From assembly GCA_963676725.1 (NCBI GenBank), contig OY781463.1, positions 2,666,001-2,730,000 on the forward strand: DNA of 64,000 nucleotides, written 5' to 3'. This DNA is from G963662905 sp963676725 (GTDB lineage Bacteria > Bacteroidota > Bacteroidia > Bacteroidales > WRLA01). This document shows positions 29,119-38,062 of the stretch, piece after piece. Numbering within the stretch: position 1 is the stretch's first letter; each line of letters starts with the position of its first letter. The position numbers were made by a program, and so were the translations under genes. The notes below the pieces were generated by a model, which saw only the letters and a list, made by a program, of their open reading frames with translations, searched no databases and was not told where the DNA came from.

Positions 29119-30201
29119 TTAGGCTTCCGGCAAAGTCAAAAAGAATGTTGTTCCAACACCAAGGACACTTTCAACCTTCAGGCTTCCGTTGTTTTTCTCT
29201 GCAAATTCCTTACAAAGCAGCAGTCCCAAACCTGTACCCGTTTCATTATTTGTCCCCTTTGTCGACACTTTTCTATCATAACGAAAGAGATCATTGGTGG
29301 TTTGTTCATCCATTCCAACACCATTATCATTTATAGAAATAATGACTTTCCCTCTCTCCGTAATTGCCTGAATTATAATTATTCCGTTCTTATTCGTAAA
29401 CTTAATGGCATTTGAAATTAAATTCCGCAAAATAGTATTTACCGATTGACGGTCAGCATCAATTTTTATATTCGGCTCAATCAGGTTTTTCACTTCAATT
29501 TGCTTATGGGCTGCGGTGGCAAAAAGCAAGCTTTTCACATCCTCTACTAGGCCGAATAAACCCAATTGCTCTTTTTTAATCACAATAGAGCCCGTTTGGG
29601 AACTTGCCCACATCAATAAATTTTCGAGCAAACCCAGCCCTTTTTTTGAAGTCGAATGTATAATTTTAATAAACTGTTCTTTATCCTCCTTGCTCACTTC
29701 ACCATCGAGAAGCAATAAATTAGAAAAACCAATCAATGCATTAAATGGTGTTCTCATATCGTGGGCAATAATAGAGAAAAACACATTTTTCTGATTTAGT
29801 GTACGTTCCAAATCTTCTCGAGAGCGTTTTAATGCGATATGTGTTGCAACTCTTTGTAAAAGTTCTTTCGATTGAAATGGTTTTGTCACATAATCTACAG
29901 CACCATAATCAAAGCCCTTCACAATATCTTCACTTTCTGTTTTCGCCGTGAGAAAGATTACCGGTATCATTTTGGTTTCCGGATTCTCCTTCAGCGAGGT
30001 ACAGGCTTCATAGCCATCCATTACAGGCATATTCACATCGAGTAAAACAAGGTCGGGCAAATCAGCAGCCACACTGTCAAGAGCTTGCTGTCCGTCCATA
30101 GCATAACTCACTTCATATTCTGCCGCATCGAGTATTTGACCGAGCACCTGCAAGTTTTCAGGTACATCATCAACGATAAGTATTTTTGCTGATTTCATCA
30201 T
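29119..30201 (-). CDS. REC-HisKA-HATPase histidine kinase
   Basis: 360 aa. The N-terminal receiver (about 5-120; VDD pair, Asp near 56 in LLDVNMP, TKPF) is joined directly to HisKA (IAHDMRTPFNA, His near 147) and HATPase (LISNAIKFT, DNGVGMD, GTGLGL). With no sensory domain, its input is most simply phosphorylation of the receiver by another kinase. The obvious donor is the membrane hybrid kinase whose gene ends 33 bp upstream in the same direction. Its HisKA resembles that of the Reg_prop kinase (HDLRSPFN). The output target is unknown. Confidence 0.92.
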   Translation of the reverse strand: MMKSAKILIVDDVPENLQVLGQILDAAEYEVSYAMDGQQALDSVAADLPDLVLLDVNMPVMDGYEACTSLKENPETKMIPVIFLTAKTESEDIVKGFDYGAVDYVTKPFQSKELLQRVATHIALKRSREDLERTLNQKNVFFSIIAHDMRTPFNALIGFSNLLLLDGEVSKEDKEQFIKIIHSTSKKGLGLLENLLMWASSQTGSIVIKKEQLGLFGLVEDVKSLLFATAAHKQIEVKNLIEPNIKIDADRQSVNTILRNLISNAIKFTNKNGIIIIQAITERGKVIISINDNGVGMDEQTTNDLFRYDRKVSTKGTNNETGTGLGLLLCKEFAEKNNGSLKVESVLGVGTTFFLTLPEA

Positions 30202-30234
30202 ATTCTAATATTTTTGGTCTGAATTGCCTGTACA

Positions 30235-32865
30235 TTATTGTATTACAGCATTCATTATTTTCTCAAGGGAGTTTAATAAAACATTAATTTTTTTGATATT
30301 AAAGGATTGAGCTGCCCCTTTTAAATCCATACACGAAGCCTTTAGTTCGCTTTGCCCATATTCATCTGACATAAGGATCATTGCATCAGCCAGTGCAATC
30401 ACTCTTTTGGTATTTGTACTTTTCTTTAGGAAAAGTAGTTCGGGCAAAAATTCATTTTTCATCCTTTCCTTCAACAATCCGATAGATTCATCGGCCAATA
30501 ATTGTTTAATAATCAATTCCTCAGGATCTATTTCCTCAGTAATAGAACCCTCTACCGGTCTTGTTTTTTTCTCTTCGTGAGTATGATGCTCCATATATTT
30601 TGCTAATTCTGAGATCAGCACTTTTCTTGAAACGGGCTTTCTCAGAAAACCATCAACAATTTCGCTAATTTCAGCTTCCTGATGTTTAAACACGGAGGCC
30701 GTCAAAGCAACAATCGGAATATGCTTCATTTCCGGATCTGTTTTAAGGGCAATTGAGGCATCATGACCATTCATAATTGGCATATGAATATCCATTAATA
30801 TAACATGAGGTTTGATCTCTTTAGCCAAAGCAATTCCTTCTTTTCCGTTTTCTGCCTCATAAATAGTAATATTATGGTTTTCAAGATATCCCCTTATTAC
30901 TTTTCGGTTTGATTCGATATCCTCAACTACCAAAACCTTTCCATTAACAAATGTAATTCCTTGAATATCAAGACCCATATCTGTTTCATCACCAATAATT
31001 GCCGAAACCTGCACTTTCGAAAGCAGAACAGTAAAGCTACTCCCCTTTCCTTCTTTGCTCCTGAGCAATAATTTACCATTCATCATTTCCACCAGCCTCT
31101 TTGATATGGTTAAGCCCAGACCGGTACCCCCATATTTTCCAACGCTTTGTCCTTCTCTTTGACGAAATGCTTCAAAAATTTTCTTTTGTTGATTTGCCGG
31201 AATCCCAATCCCGGTATCTCGTACTTCAATTTCAAGATTAAGTGTGCTTACATCCAATTTTTCAATCTGTTCAGATGCCCGCATATAAATACTAATGCCT
31301 CCTTTATGCGTAAATTTAAGGGCATTACCGATAAGATTAAAGAGGACTTGCCTTAATCGTGTTGCATCCAGTATTAAACTTTTGGGCAAATCCGGATCAA
31401 TTTCTATATCAAAAGTGAGGCCTTTCTCTTTCACTTTCAAAGAAAAAACCTGCCGCATTTCATCAATAATTTTATACGGATTACTTGATTCATATAAAAT
31501 CTCTATGCGTCCGGCTTCAATTTTGGATAAGTCAAGAATATCATTAATAATCCGTAACAAAGATTTGCCACTATTGATGATGCCGGAGACATAATCCAGC
31601 AATACCTTATCAGACGTTTTTGTTCCCAGTATTTCCGAATATCCAAGAATAGCATTCATTGGCGTTCGTATTTCGTGGCTCATATTGGCAAGAAAAGCAC
31701 TCTTTGCTTGATTGGCTTCTTTTGCTTCTTTGGTTGCTTCTTCAAGTTGGGAAACAGTTTTATCGAGCGCCTCGTTAATCATCCGCCTTTCTTCGTTTTC
31801 TTGAGCTAAAGCTTCATTAATTGCCTGAAAATCATGACGAATCCGTCGAACTGCATACACTACTGTAAGTACAATAAGCAATCCGGCAATTAAAACAATA
31901 AGGATAATACGCCCGATATGCATTAAAACATCATGCCAATACTGAGATTGATCCACAAGAAAAATAAAATTCCCGACCCTCTTTCCGCTGAAATCGGGAA
32001 TGGGCAGGCTGCCAATAAAATAGCTGCCATTTTCTAAAAATGCAAGGCCTTTAATATTATTTGTAGCTTCTAACCAATCTGCATCAATGAGTTTAGAAAT
32101 ATCAACATTTTCCAAAGAATTTTCTATAATAATTGATTGATGGAGTTCTCCTTTATAATACTTTTCCTGCTCTTTTTTAAAGAACAAGTCATGAACAACA
32201 TTTTTATCAGCAAGTACGAGAATATCAAATTTCTCCGCATCACTAGAAAGAAATGGATAAATATCGTGAATTTCAAAAAACACTTCAACACTACCAAGGT
32301 AATCACCACGAGCCGAAATTATTGGCGCAATACCCCGAATAGCAAAGCCTCCTTTACCTAACTCGATACACTTTAATGGCTTATGATGCTCATAGACAAA
32401 TAATATTGAATTCCGAAATCCACTCAAATCATCGCCACCTGTATGATTCCATTCCCGCAAGAAGCTGATTGCCGGAGCCTTATGAAAATGCACTTTAAGC
32501 CTGTCTGTTTTTAATGAATCAACAGACATGAAACCATCAACAATGGGGCTAATCAGCTGAGCAAGCCTCTCTTTGCCATCAGTTGATAAAGTATCATTAT
32601 AAATATCCAGCACTTCCGAATTGGAAGCAAGTGTCATAGCAACACTGAGCGCTTGTTCTTCAAGCTGTAAAACTACTTTCCCAACAAGCTGGGCACGAGA
32701 CGAATAGGTTCGTTCCGTATTTTCACGAAATTGCCTGATACTGTTTGTATAAACACTCCATCCTATGTATATGGAAGATAATACAACAAGTACAATTAGT
32801 ACAATTGCTATAATACGTAATTGTTGTTGTGCTCCTTTTGCAATGCTCTTATTTGACATAATCAT
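30235..32865 (-). CDS. Membrane hybrid histidine kinase with receiver and degenerate Hpt-like tail
   Basis: 876 aa (a second ATG two codons in, at 32859, is equally possible). TM1 (about 15-40), a periplasmic sensor of about 285 residues with no family I can name, TM2 (about 327-350), coiled coil, HisKA (His near 396, MSHEIRTPMNA), HATPase (LIGNALKFT, DTGIGIP, GTGLGL), receiver (about 655-775, LMDIHMP, RKPV) and a helical tail (about 790-876). The tail looks like an Hpt domain, but the usual AHxLKG motif reads CMDLKGAA, so the phosphorylatable histidine appears to be missing. The protein senses a periplasmic or membrane signal and is followed 33 bp later by a REC-kinase, its likely relay partner. 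Confidence 0.9.
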   Translation of the reverse strand: MIMSNKSIAKGAQQQLRIIAIVLIVLVVLSSIYIGWSVYTNSIRQFRENTERTYSSRAQLVGKVVLQLEEQALSVAMTLASNSEVLDIYNDTLSTDGKERLAQLISPIVDGFMSVDSLKTDRLKVHFHKAPAISFLREWNHTGGDDLSGFRNSILFVYEHHKPLKCIELGKGGFAIRGIAPIISARGDYLGSVEVFFEIHDIYPFLSSDAEKFDILVLADKNVVHDLFFKKEQEKYYKGELHQSIIIENSLENVDISKLIDADWLEATNNIKGLAFLENGSYFIGSLPIPDFSGKRVGNFIFLVDQSQYWHDVLMHIGRIILIVLIAGLLIVLTVVYAVRRIRHDFQAINEALAQENEERRMINEALDKTVSQLEEATKEAKEANQAKSAFLANMSHEIRTPMNAILGYSEILGTKTSDKVLLDYVSGIINSGKSLLRIINDILDLSKIEAGRIEILYESSNPYKIIDEMRQVFSLKVKEKGLTFDIEIDPDLPKSLILDATRLRQVLFNLIGNALKFTHKGGISIYMRASEQIEKLDVSTLNLEIEVRDTGIGIPANQQKKIFEAFRQREGQSVGKYGGTGLGLTISKRLVEMMNGKLLLRSKEGKGSSFTVLLSKVQVSAIIGDETDMGLDIQGITFVNGKVLVVEDIESNRKVIRGYLENHNITIYEAENGKEGIALAKEIKPHVILMDIHMPIMNGHDASIALKTDPEMKHIPIVALTASVFKHQEAEISEIVDGFLRKPVSRKVLISELAKYMEHHTHEEKKTRPVEGSITEEIDPEELIIKQLLADESIGLLKERMKNEFLPELLFLKKSTNTKRVIALADAMILMSDEYGQSELKASCMDLKGAAQSFNIKKINVLLNSLEKIMNAVIQ

Positions 32866-32902
32866 TCTCCCTTAGTACCCTTAATACAAAAACCCAATTG
32901 TA

Positions 32903-32921
32903 ATCTTAGTAGCACTAAGAT
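32903..32921. promoter_or_regulatory. Perfect dyad upstream of the 32865 kinase
   Basis: ATCTTAGT-AGC-ACTAAGAT, an 8-bp perfect inverted repeat with a 3-bp spacer, lies 38 bp upstream of the start codon of the kinase operon. It is the size of a dimeric-regulator operator. The bound protein is unknown and a chance dyad is possible. Confidence 0.35.
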
Positions 32922-33105
32922 ACAATAATTCAGCGAATCACAAAAAATTAAATTTTCTCGCCCTCTTCTTGTTCAGGATAAAGCACAAATTGTTTTACAT
33001 TGGCAGATGAATACTGAATAAAATTAGTGATTATTTATAAATCCAAAAATGCATTGCATTGAACACTTTTTTTTCATAGCCTCATCCGTAGTCTTAGATA
33101 CTCAA

Positions 33106-33195
33106 TAAGCGGCCTGAAAGGCCAAATCATTTTAGCGTAAGGCAGCGCATTGGGCTAAAATTTGTCACAAAAACCATTGCGGGCTGAAAGTCCAG
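33106..33195 (+). repeat. Dispersed intergenic repeat, second family, copy 1
   Basis: GCGGCCTGAAAGGCC, then TTTTAGCGTAAGGC, GGGCTAAAAT and GCGGGCTGAAAGTCCAGC. A matching copy lies in the opposite orientation at 37739-37828. It contains internal dyads and has no coding potential. The rest of the 486-bp divergent gap (32866-33351) holds only the promoter of the next gene and the dyad described separately. Confidence 0.6.
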
Positions 33196-33283
33196 CATTA
33201 AAAGCAAAAATGATATTTAGATTATCTTTAAAAAGCCCCTGCACATACAAATGCACATAGACATGGCATAAATTTAATAATTA

Positions 33284-33317
33284 TTTACACAATATAAACA
33301 AAAATTATCTATCTTTG
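33284..33317 (+). promoter_or_regulatory. Predicted promoter of the SUMF1 lipoprotein gene
   Basis: TATCTTTG at 33310-33317 fits the -7 consensus TAnnTTTG; TTTAC at 33284-33288, 21 bp upstream, approximates the -33 TTTG. This predicts a leader of about 28 nt. Confidence 0.5.
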
Positions 33318-33351
33318 GAATGCAATAGTACACCCAAAAAACCAAAACAGT

Positions 33352-34743
33352 ATGAAACAATCAATCCTATTCGGCATCTTTGCCTTTTTGCTTGTATCCA
33401 TAAGCATTTCATCCTGCTCGAAAGAAGATCAGGAGGACGATAATAACAATAATACGTTAAATAAAACACCGAGCTGTGAAATCACGAACCCATTAAAATA
33501 TTCTAAAGTTGTTCAGGGCGGAACCGCCACAATAATGGTTGAAGCATTGGATTTTGATGGTCAAATAATTGATGTTCAATTCTTTGTTAATGATATTCTT
33601 TTAGGGTCAGACAATACAGTGCCCTATATATACTTCTGGAAAACTGAAGGAATAGAGATTGGGGAACATATGTTCTGTGCAGTAAGCACGGACGATAAAA
33701 ACGCACAAAATTCAGATACGGTTTTTATAGAAGTAATCCCTAGTGGAATCGCCCCAGAGGCGGACTTCCTAATCACTAATTCTCAGGGGCCTGCGCCACT
33801 AACTGTTGCATTCTTAGACCGAAGCCTCAACACCCCAACAAGTTGGTACTGGATATTCGGTGATGGAAATACAAGCAGGGAACAAAATCCAACGCATACT
33901 TATCAGCAAGATGGTGTTTATGGAGTAACCCTTAAAGTCAGCAATGATTACGGAAACGATACGATCTATAAACACAATTGCATCTATGTTGGAAACGGCG
34001 GCGGTGGTCAAATTCCGTTGACCTTTATTCCTGTAACAGGCGGTACTTTTCAAATGGGCAGCAATGAGGGTCTTGCCGACGAAAAACCTGTTCATCAGAT
34101 ATATTTAAGCGATTTTTCAATATCAAAATATGAAACTACAAACAGCCAGTTTTGTGATTTCCTAAATGAAATAGGATGTTGGCCCAATGGCTTTTATGAC
34201 GGATTTATGTATATTAATATGGCAGGTGAAAAATGTGGAATTGTTTATGCTGTTGATGAATTTATCCCAAAAAGTGGGAAAGACGATTTTCCTGTTGAGG
34301 ACGTCAGCTGGTATGGCGCTATGGCTTTTGCACGATGGGCAGGAGGGCGCTTACCCACCGAAGCCGAATGGGAATATGCTGCAGCCGGCGGCTCTCTATC
34401 GCAACAAACTGCTTTTTCAGGAAGTAATATTATTGAGGATGTTGCCTGGTATGAAATCAATAGCAGCGAAGAATCACATTATGTAGGAATGAAACAAACA
34501 AATGAACTCGGACTTTTTGATATGAGCGGAAATGTCTGGGAATGGTGTGCAGACTTTTATGATGCTGAATATTACAGTATTAGCCCTGAAAATAACCCAC
34601 AAGGGCCAGACTATGGACTAAAATGCGTCCTCAGGGGCGGCTCCTATCTCTCAAATGAGGCAGGCTGTCGGATTTCTAATAGGTTTTCCTATTCTCCGGA
34701 TAAATCGAGTTGGTCGATTGGTTTCAGAGTCGTGAAAGATTAA
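33352..34743 (+). CDS. Lipoprotein with Ig-like, PKD and SUMF1 (FGE-sulfatase-like) domains
   Basis: 463 aa. Type II signal peptide with lipobox ISSC (Cys22), an acidic linker (QEDDNNNN), an Ig-like domain (about 35-128), a PKD domain (about 135-215, WIFGDGNTSREQNPTHTY) and a SUMF1 domain (about 222-462; FQMGSNEG, GRLPTEAEWEYAA, SGNVWEWCAD, VLRGGSY, IGFRVVKD). SUMF1 folds include formylglycine-generating enzymes, but many bacterial members are non-catalytic. Here only one cysteine (GCR) lies near the position of the enzyme's active-site pair and no sulfatase is nearby, so sulfatase activation is unlikely. It is a surface or periplasmic lipoprotein of unknown partner. It is not GldJ or GldK, which lack the Ig-PKD front and sit with other gld genes. 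Confidence 0.85.
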   Translation: MKQSILFGIFAFLLVSISISSCSKEDQEDDNNNNTLNKTPSCEITNPLKYSKVVQGGTATIMVEALDFDGQIIDVQFFVNDILLGSDNTVPYIYFWKTEGIEIGEHMFCAVSTDDKNAQNSDTVFIEVIPSGIAPEADFLITNSQGPAPLTVAFLDRSLNTPTSWYWIFGDGNTSREQNPTHTYQQDGVYGVTLKVSNDYGNDTIYKHNCIYVGNGGGGQIPLTFIPVTGGTFQMGSNEGLADEKPVHQIYLSDFSISKYETTNSQFCDFLNEIGCWPNGFYDGFMYINMAGEKCGIVYAVDEFIPKSGKDDFPVEDVSWYGAMAFARWAGGRLPTEAEWEYAAAGGSLSQQTAFSGSNIIEDVAWYEINSSEESHYVGMKQTNELGLFDMSGNVWEWCADFYDAEYYSISPENNPQGPDYGLKCVLRGGSYLSNEAGCRISNRFSYSPDKSSWSIGFRVVKD

Positions 34744-34847
34744 GAGCAACAGGAAATTCCAAGGAAACAAAAAAAATCCTTTGTTATTCCAAAAACAGCT
34801 CTAAATTTGCTGCCTGATAACAACAAACATACGTTCTAAAAAATATT

Positions 34848-34975
34848 ATTCTTCGGGGCAGGGTGAAATTCCCGACCGGCGGTGATAGTCCGCGACTCCC
34901 AATTGTTTTGTTGACAATGGGACTGAGCCTGTGTAATTCAGGCACCGACAGTACAGTCTGGATGATAGAAGAAAA
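34848..34975 (+). promoter_or_regulatory. FMN riboswitch (RFN element)
   Basis: The sequence shows the conserved RFN order: CTTCGGGGCAGGGTGAAATT, CCCGACCGGCGGTGATAGTC, CGCGACTCC, a variable hairpin (CCAATTGTT/GACAATGG), ACTGAGCCTGTGTAATTCAG, GCACCGACAGTACAGTCTGG and ATGATAGAAG, with the closing P1 stem formed by TATTCTTC and GAAGAAAATA. FMN riboswitches bind flavin mononucleotide and switch off riboflavin synthesis or uptake genes. It is followed by a terminator-like hairpin and then the TonB-dependent receptor gene, its only plausible target. Confidence 0.93.
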
Positions 34976-35036
34976 TAAATCAATGCATTATTGGGCCTGC
35001 CCAATGATGTTGCAATATTGTGGATTTTGTCCGCGA

Positions 35037-35073
35037 CATATGCCCCGAAAGAATTCTTTTTTCGGGGCATATG
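35037..35073 (+). terminator. Expression-platform hairpin of the FMN riboswitch
   Basis: A perfect 14-bp inverted repeat (CATATGCCCCGAAA / TTTCGGGGCATATG) with a 9-nt loop, ending 19 bp before the receptor start codon. It is positioned to end transcription when FMN binds; the U-run after it is weak, so control of ribosome access is an alternative. Confidence 0.7.
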
Positions 35074-35092
35074 CTTTTAAAACAAAAGCAAA

Positions 35093-37675
35093 ATGACGCA
35101 CAAAAACACACTCGCAACACTCATTATCCTGCTCTTTACCACTGCATTGAGCCTTAAAGCACAAAACATTACAGGCATTGTAAAAGAGAGCAAAACAAAA
35201 GAGCCCATCCCCTATGCAGGCATCAGATCCACTGAAAATCAATGGGGAACCACAGCAAATGCCTCCGGAATATTTAGCCTGAAGAAAAACGCCAACGAAA
35301 CACAAATCTCCATCAGCTGCATGGGCTATGAAAGCAAGGATTTTGAAATAAGTGGCATTGCAAAACCCAGCGATACAATCATTTTCCTCCTAAATGCAAG
35401 CCAACAACAACTGAAGGAAGTACGCATTATCGCTGCACAATCCAACGAACAAAACCGACCTTTCGCCATTACGGCTATAAATGCCAATAAAATAGAAAAC
35501 CAATTGGGAACCAGGGCTTTTCCTGAAATTATGCAACGAAGCCCCGGACTGTATGCCAGCCGTACCGGTGGCGGTTATGGCGATGCAGCCGTGAACCTTA
35601 GGGGCTTTAAACAGGAGAATATCAGTCTCTTACTCAATGGTGTTCCTGTAAATAGTTTCGAAAATGGTTTGGTCTATTGGTCTAATTGGCAAGGGCTTAC
35701 AGAAGCAACTGCTGAAATTGAAGTGCAAAGGGGCTTAGCTCCTTCTCAAACAGCCATGAATGCCGTGGGTGGCACCATCAATATTATTACAAAAACAAGC
35801 GAAGCTAAAGCATCCAATTTTATTAGCTATGCCTATAGCAGCTTTGGCAACAGCAAAACCACTTTCGGCATCAATACAGGAAAAACCGAAAAAGGCTGGG
35901 CCTTAAGCTTTATCGGAAGCAGAAGCAGTGGTCCGGGCTATATCGACGCAACTTATGTTGATGCATGGTCGTATTTCATGAGCATCAGCAAAAACTTTGG
36001 CAGCAAACATAAACTCGTTTTTACCGGTTTGGGAAGCCCCGAGCGTCATGGGCAAAGAAACAGCAAACTATCCAAAGCGGAAGTAGAGGAACGTGGCATA
36101 AAATTTAACTCAGATTGGGGCAGTTATAATGGCGAAATCCGGAACCTATCAGAGAATTTTTACCACAAACCTCAGCTTGCCCTCAACCACTACTGGACAA
36201 TGAATGCGAACAACTTTCTGGCTACATCAGTGTATTATTCGTTTGGTTATGGCGGTGGGCAATGGAATGAAAGCTTCTCATGGGACACACAAAATGTCTT
36301 CAGTTTCCGGAATCCATCCGGGCAAATTGATTGGAATGGCATTTATGAGTATAATACTTCCAATGAGGATGAAACCATCATCAGCACAGGCGATACCATA
36401 CGAAATTATGCACGCAATATTTTAACAAATTTTCTTGCCGATCATTATTGGGCCGGAATCATGAGCAGCTGGGATCACCAATTTAATGAACATTTAAGTT
36501 TGAAAAGCGGCATCCATATCCGAACATTTAAATCCTATTTAAAAGAAGAAGTTACAGATTTATTAGGCGCTGAAGTATGGGTCGACAATTATGCCTGGGC
36601 TGCTGATGGTGTTGCCGGGCGCAATGAATTAAAGTACGTTGGCGATATAACACGTATCGACAATAGTGCAATTATTCAATACACACAGGCATTTTCACAA
36701 GCAAAATGGGAGAATAAAAAAATATTGGTCTTTGCTGCTGTCTCTGCTGCAAACAACTGGTATACGCGCGAAGACCGCTATAATTATGTGAAAGACATCA
36801 GAAGCGAAACACTTTCCATTACTGGCTTTGATGTAAAATCAGGCATAAATTATCAGTTTACGGAATCTTTTTCAGCATGGCTGAATGGAGGTTTCTTCTC
36901 CAGAGCGCCTTATTATAAATTTGTCTTTCCAAATTACAACAATATCCCGGCTGGTGGATTGAATAACGAAAAAATAAGCACTGCCGAGCTTGGGCTCTCA
37001 TTCAAAAAAGAACAATTTGCCTTGCAAGCCAATGTTTATTATAATTTATGGAAAAACAAAAGCTTGCTTACCAATGAGTACATTCAGCTGGAAGACGACA
37101 GCCAAACAAGGGCAATGCTGCGTGGCCTTGACGCTCAACATATTGGTCTTGAACTGGAAGCGGCCTGGAAACCCCTACCCTCTTTAACAACAGGATTTTT
37201 AATGAGCATCGGAAACTGGGAATGGAAAAACGATGTATATGCAGTACTGTTTAATCATGAAAACATTGCTGTGGATACAGTTCAGGTTTTCGCTAAAGGC
37301 TTAAAAGTAGGCGATGCACCACAAACACAAATTGGACTGTATGCTGATGCAAAATTCCTGCGGCGTTTCGATATTCATGCAGACTGGATGTATTATGACC
37401 GTATGTACGCCGATTTTGACCCTTCATCGCGCACCGATGCAAACGACAAAGAGCAATCCTACCTCATGCCCGCTTGGTCGGTAATCAACCTACAAATTGG
37501 TTATCCATTTTACTGGGGAAAAGTACAATTTTACGCATCTGCAAATTGCGATAACTTGCTCAATAATAGCTATATTGTGCGAGGAGAAGATGGAGCCGAC
37601 CACGATTTAGAAAGCTTCAGGGGATTTTGGTCTTTTGGCAGAACCTTTCAGTTTAGCTTAAAAGCAAAATTATAG
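35093..37675 (+). CDS. TonB-dependent outer-membrane receptor, predicted flavin transporter
   Basis: 860 aa. Signal peptide (1-24, SLKAQ), a carboxypeptidase-regulatory-like domain (about 25-105, ITGIVKESKTKEPIPYAGI), a plug domain (about 125-235; LNGVPVNSF, GGTINIITKT) and a beta-barrel to the C-terminus (GRTFQFSLKAKL). TonB-dependent receptors import scarce ligands through the outer membrane using proton-motive energy. The FMN riboswitch immediately upstream indicates the ligand: riboflavin, FMN or a related flavin. That assignment is inference from regulation, since the receptor sequence alone does not reveal it. No inner-membrane flavin transporter or rib gene is adjacent, and the gene appears monocistronic, ending at a bidirectional terminator. 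Confidence 0.9.
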   Translation: MTHKNTLATLIILLFTTALSLKAQNITGIVKESKTKEPIPYAGIRSTENQWGTTANASGIFSLKKNANETQISISCMGYESKDFEISGIAKPSDTIIFLLNASQQQLKEVRIIAAQSNEQNRPFAITAINANKIENQLGTRAFPEIMQRSPGLYASRTGGGYGDAAVNLRGFKQENISLLLNGVPVNSFENGLVYWSNWQGLTEATAEIEVQRGLAPSQTAMNAVGGTINIITKTSEAKASNFISYAYSSFGNSKTTFGINTGKTEKGWALSFIGSRSSGPGYIDATYVDAWSYFMSISKNFGSKHKLVFTGLGSPERHGQRNSKLSKAEVEERGIKFNSDWGSYNGEIRNLSENFYHKPQLALNHYWTMNANNFLATSVYYSFGYGGGQWNESFSWDTQNVFSFRNPSGQIDWNGIYEYNTSNEDETIISTGDTIRNYARNILTNFLADHYWAGIMSSWDHQFNEHLSLKSGIHIRTFKSYLKEEVTDLLGAEVWVDNYAWAADGVAGRNELKYVGDITRIDNSAIIQYTQAFSQAKWENKKILVFAAVSAANNWYTREDRYNYVKDIRSETLSITGFDVKSGINYQFTESFSAWLNGGFFSRAPYYKFVFPNYNNIPAGGLNNEKISTAELGLSFKKEQFALQANVYYNLWKNKSLLTNEYIQLEDDSQTRAMLRGLDAQHIGLELEAAWKPLPSLTTGFLMSIGNWEWKNDVYAVLFNHENIAVDTVQVFAKGLKVGDAPQTQIGLYADAKFLRRFDIHADWMYYDRMYADFDPSSRTDANDKEQSYLMPAWSVINLQIGYPFYWGKVQFYASANCDNLLNNSYIVRGEDGADHDLESFRGFWSFGRTFQFSLKAKL

Positions 37676-37738
37676 GGTTATGAATGATGGTAATTATTCT
37701 ATAAACATTCAATCTCGGGGATTGTTTTGTTTTTTAAA

Positions 37739-37828
37739 GCTGGACTTACGGCCCGCTTATTAGTGTGAAAATTTTAGCCCAAGGCAAGGCCTTAGGCTAA
37801 AATGAATTGACCTTTCAGGCCGTTTTGG
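37739..37828 (-). repeat. Dispersed intergenic repeat, second family, copy 2
   Basis: Reverse-complement match to 33106-33195: GCTGGACTTACGGCCCGC, TTTTAGCCCAAGG, CCTTAGGCTAAAAT and ACCTTTCAGGCCG. The TTTTAGCC...GGCTAAAA arms make an internal hairpin. Confidence 0.6.
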
Positions 37829-37855
37829 TTTTTAAGCAATCTCTACGGCTTTTTT

Positions 37856-37922
37856 CCTGACACCGGCAATGTGTTGCCCTAAAAGACTATATGAGATTTA
37901 TATCACCACGTTTATTTATATC
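37856..37922. repeat. Hairpin-forming dispersed repeat, half copy D
   Basis: CCTGACACCGGCAATGTGTT, GCCCTAAAAGAC and CGTTTATTTATA match the left half of copies A-C; the right inverted arm is absent. It is a truncated element. Confidence 0.5.
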
Positions 37923-37981
37923 GAGAATTCCATCAACTACTGGCGCTGATTTGTAAATTATAGTTGCAGTGTATAAACTAA

Positions 37982-38011
37982 AAGGGCTCTCGAACGAAGT
38001 CGAGAGCCCTT
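37982..38011. terminator. Bidirectional intrinsic terminator
   Basis: AAGGGCTCTCGA / TCGAGAGCCCTT, a 12-bp perfect stem with a 6-nt loop, sits between the convergent receptor (+) and NodB-like (-) genes. A T-rich stretch follows on the + side, and A-rich sequence precedes it, giving U's for the - strand transcript. Confidence 0.75.
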
Positions 38012-38062
38012 GGGTTTATTATAATTTCATAATAGTCTTTTTCTCCCCTAGTGTGACAAAGC

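Noticed and set aside
33352..34743. GldJ/GldK-type gliding lipoprotein or true formylglycine-generating enzyme
   Set aside because: The Ig-PKD front, the single cysteine near the active-site position, and the absence of gld or sulfatase genes argue against both.
34863..35096. Open frames on both strands over the FMN riboswitch
   Set aside because: The region is fully explained by the structured RNA and its terminator-like stem.
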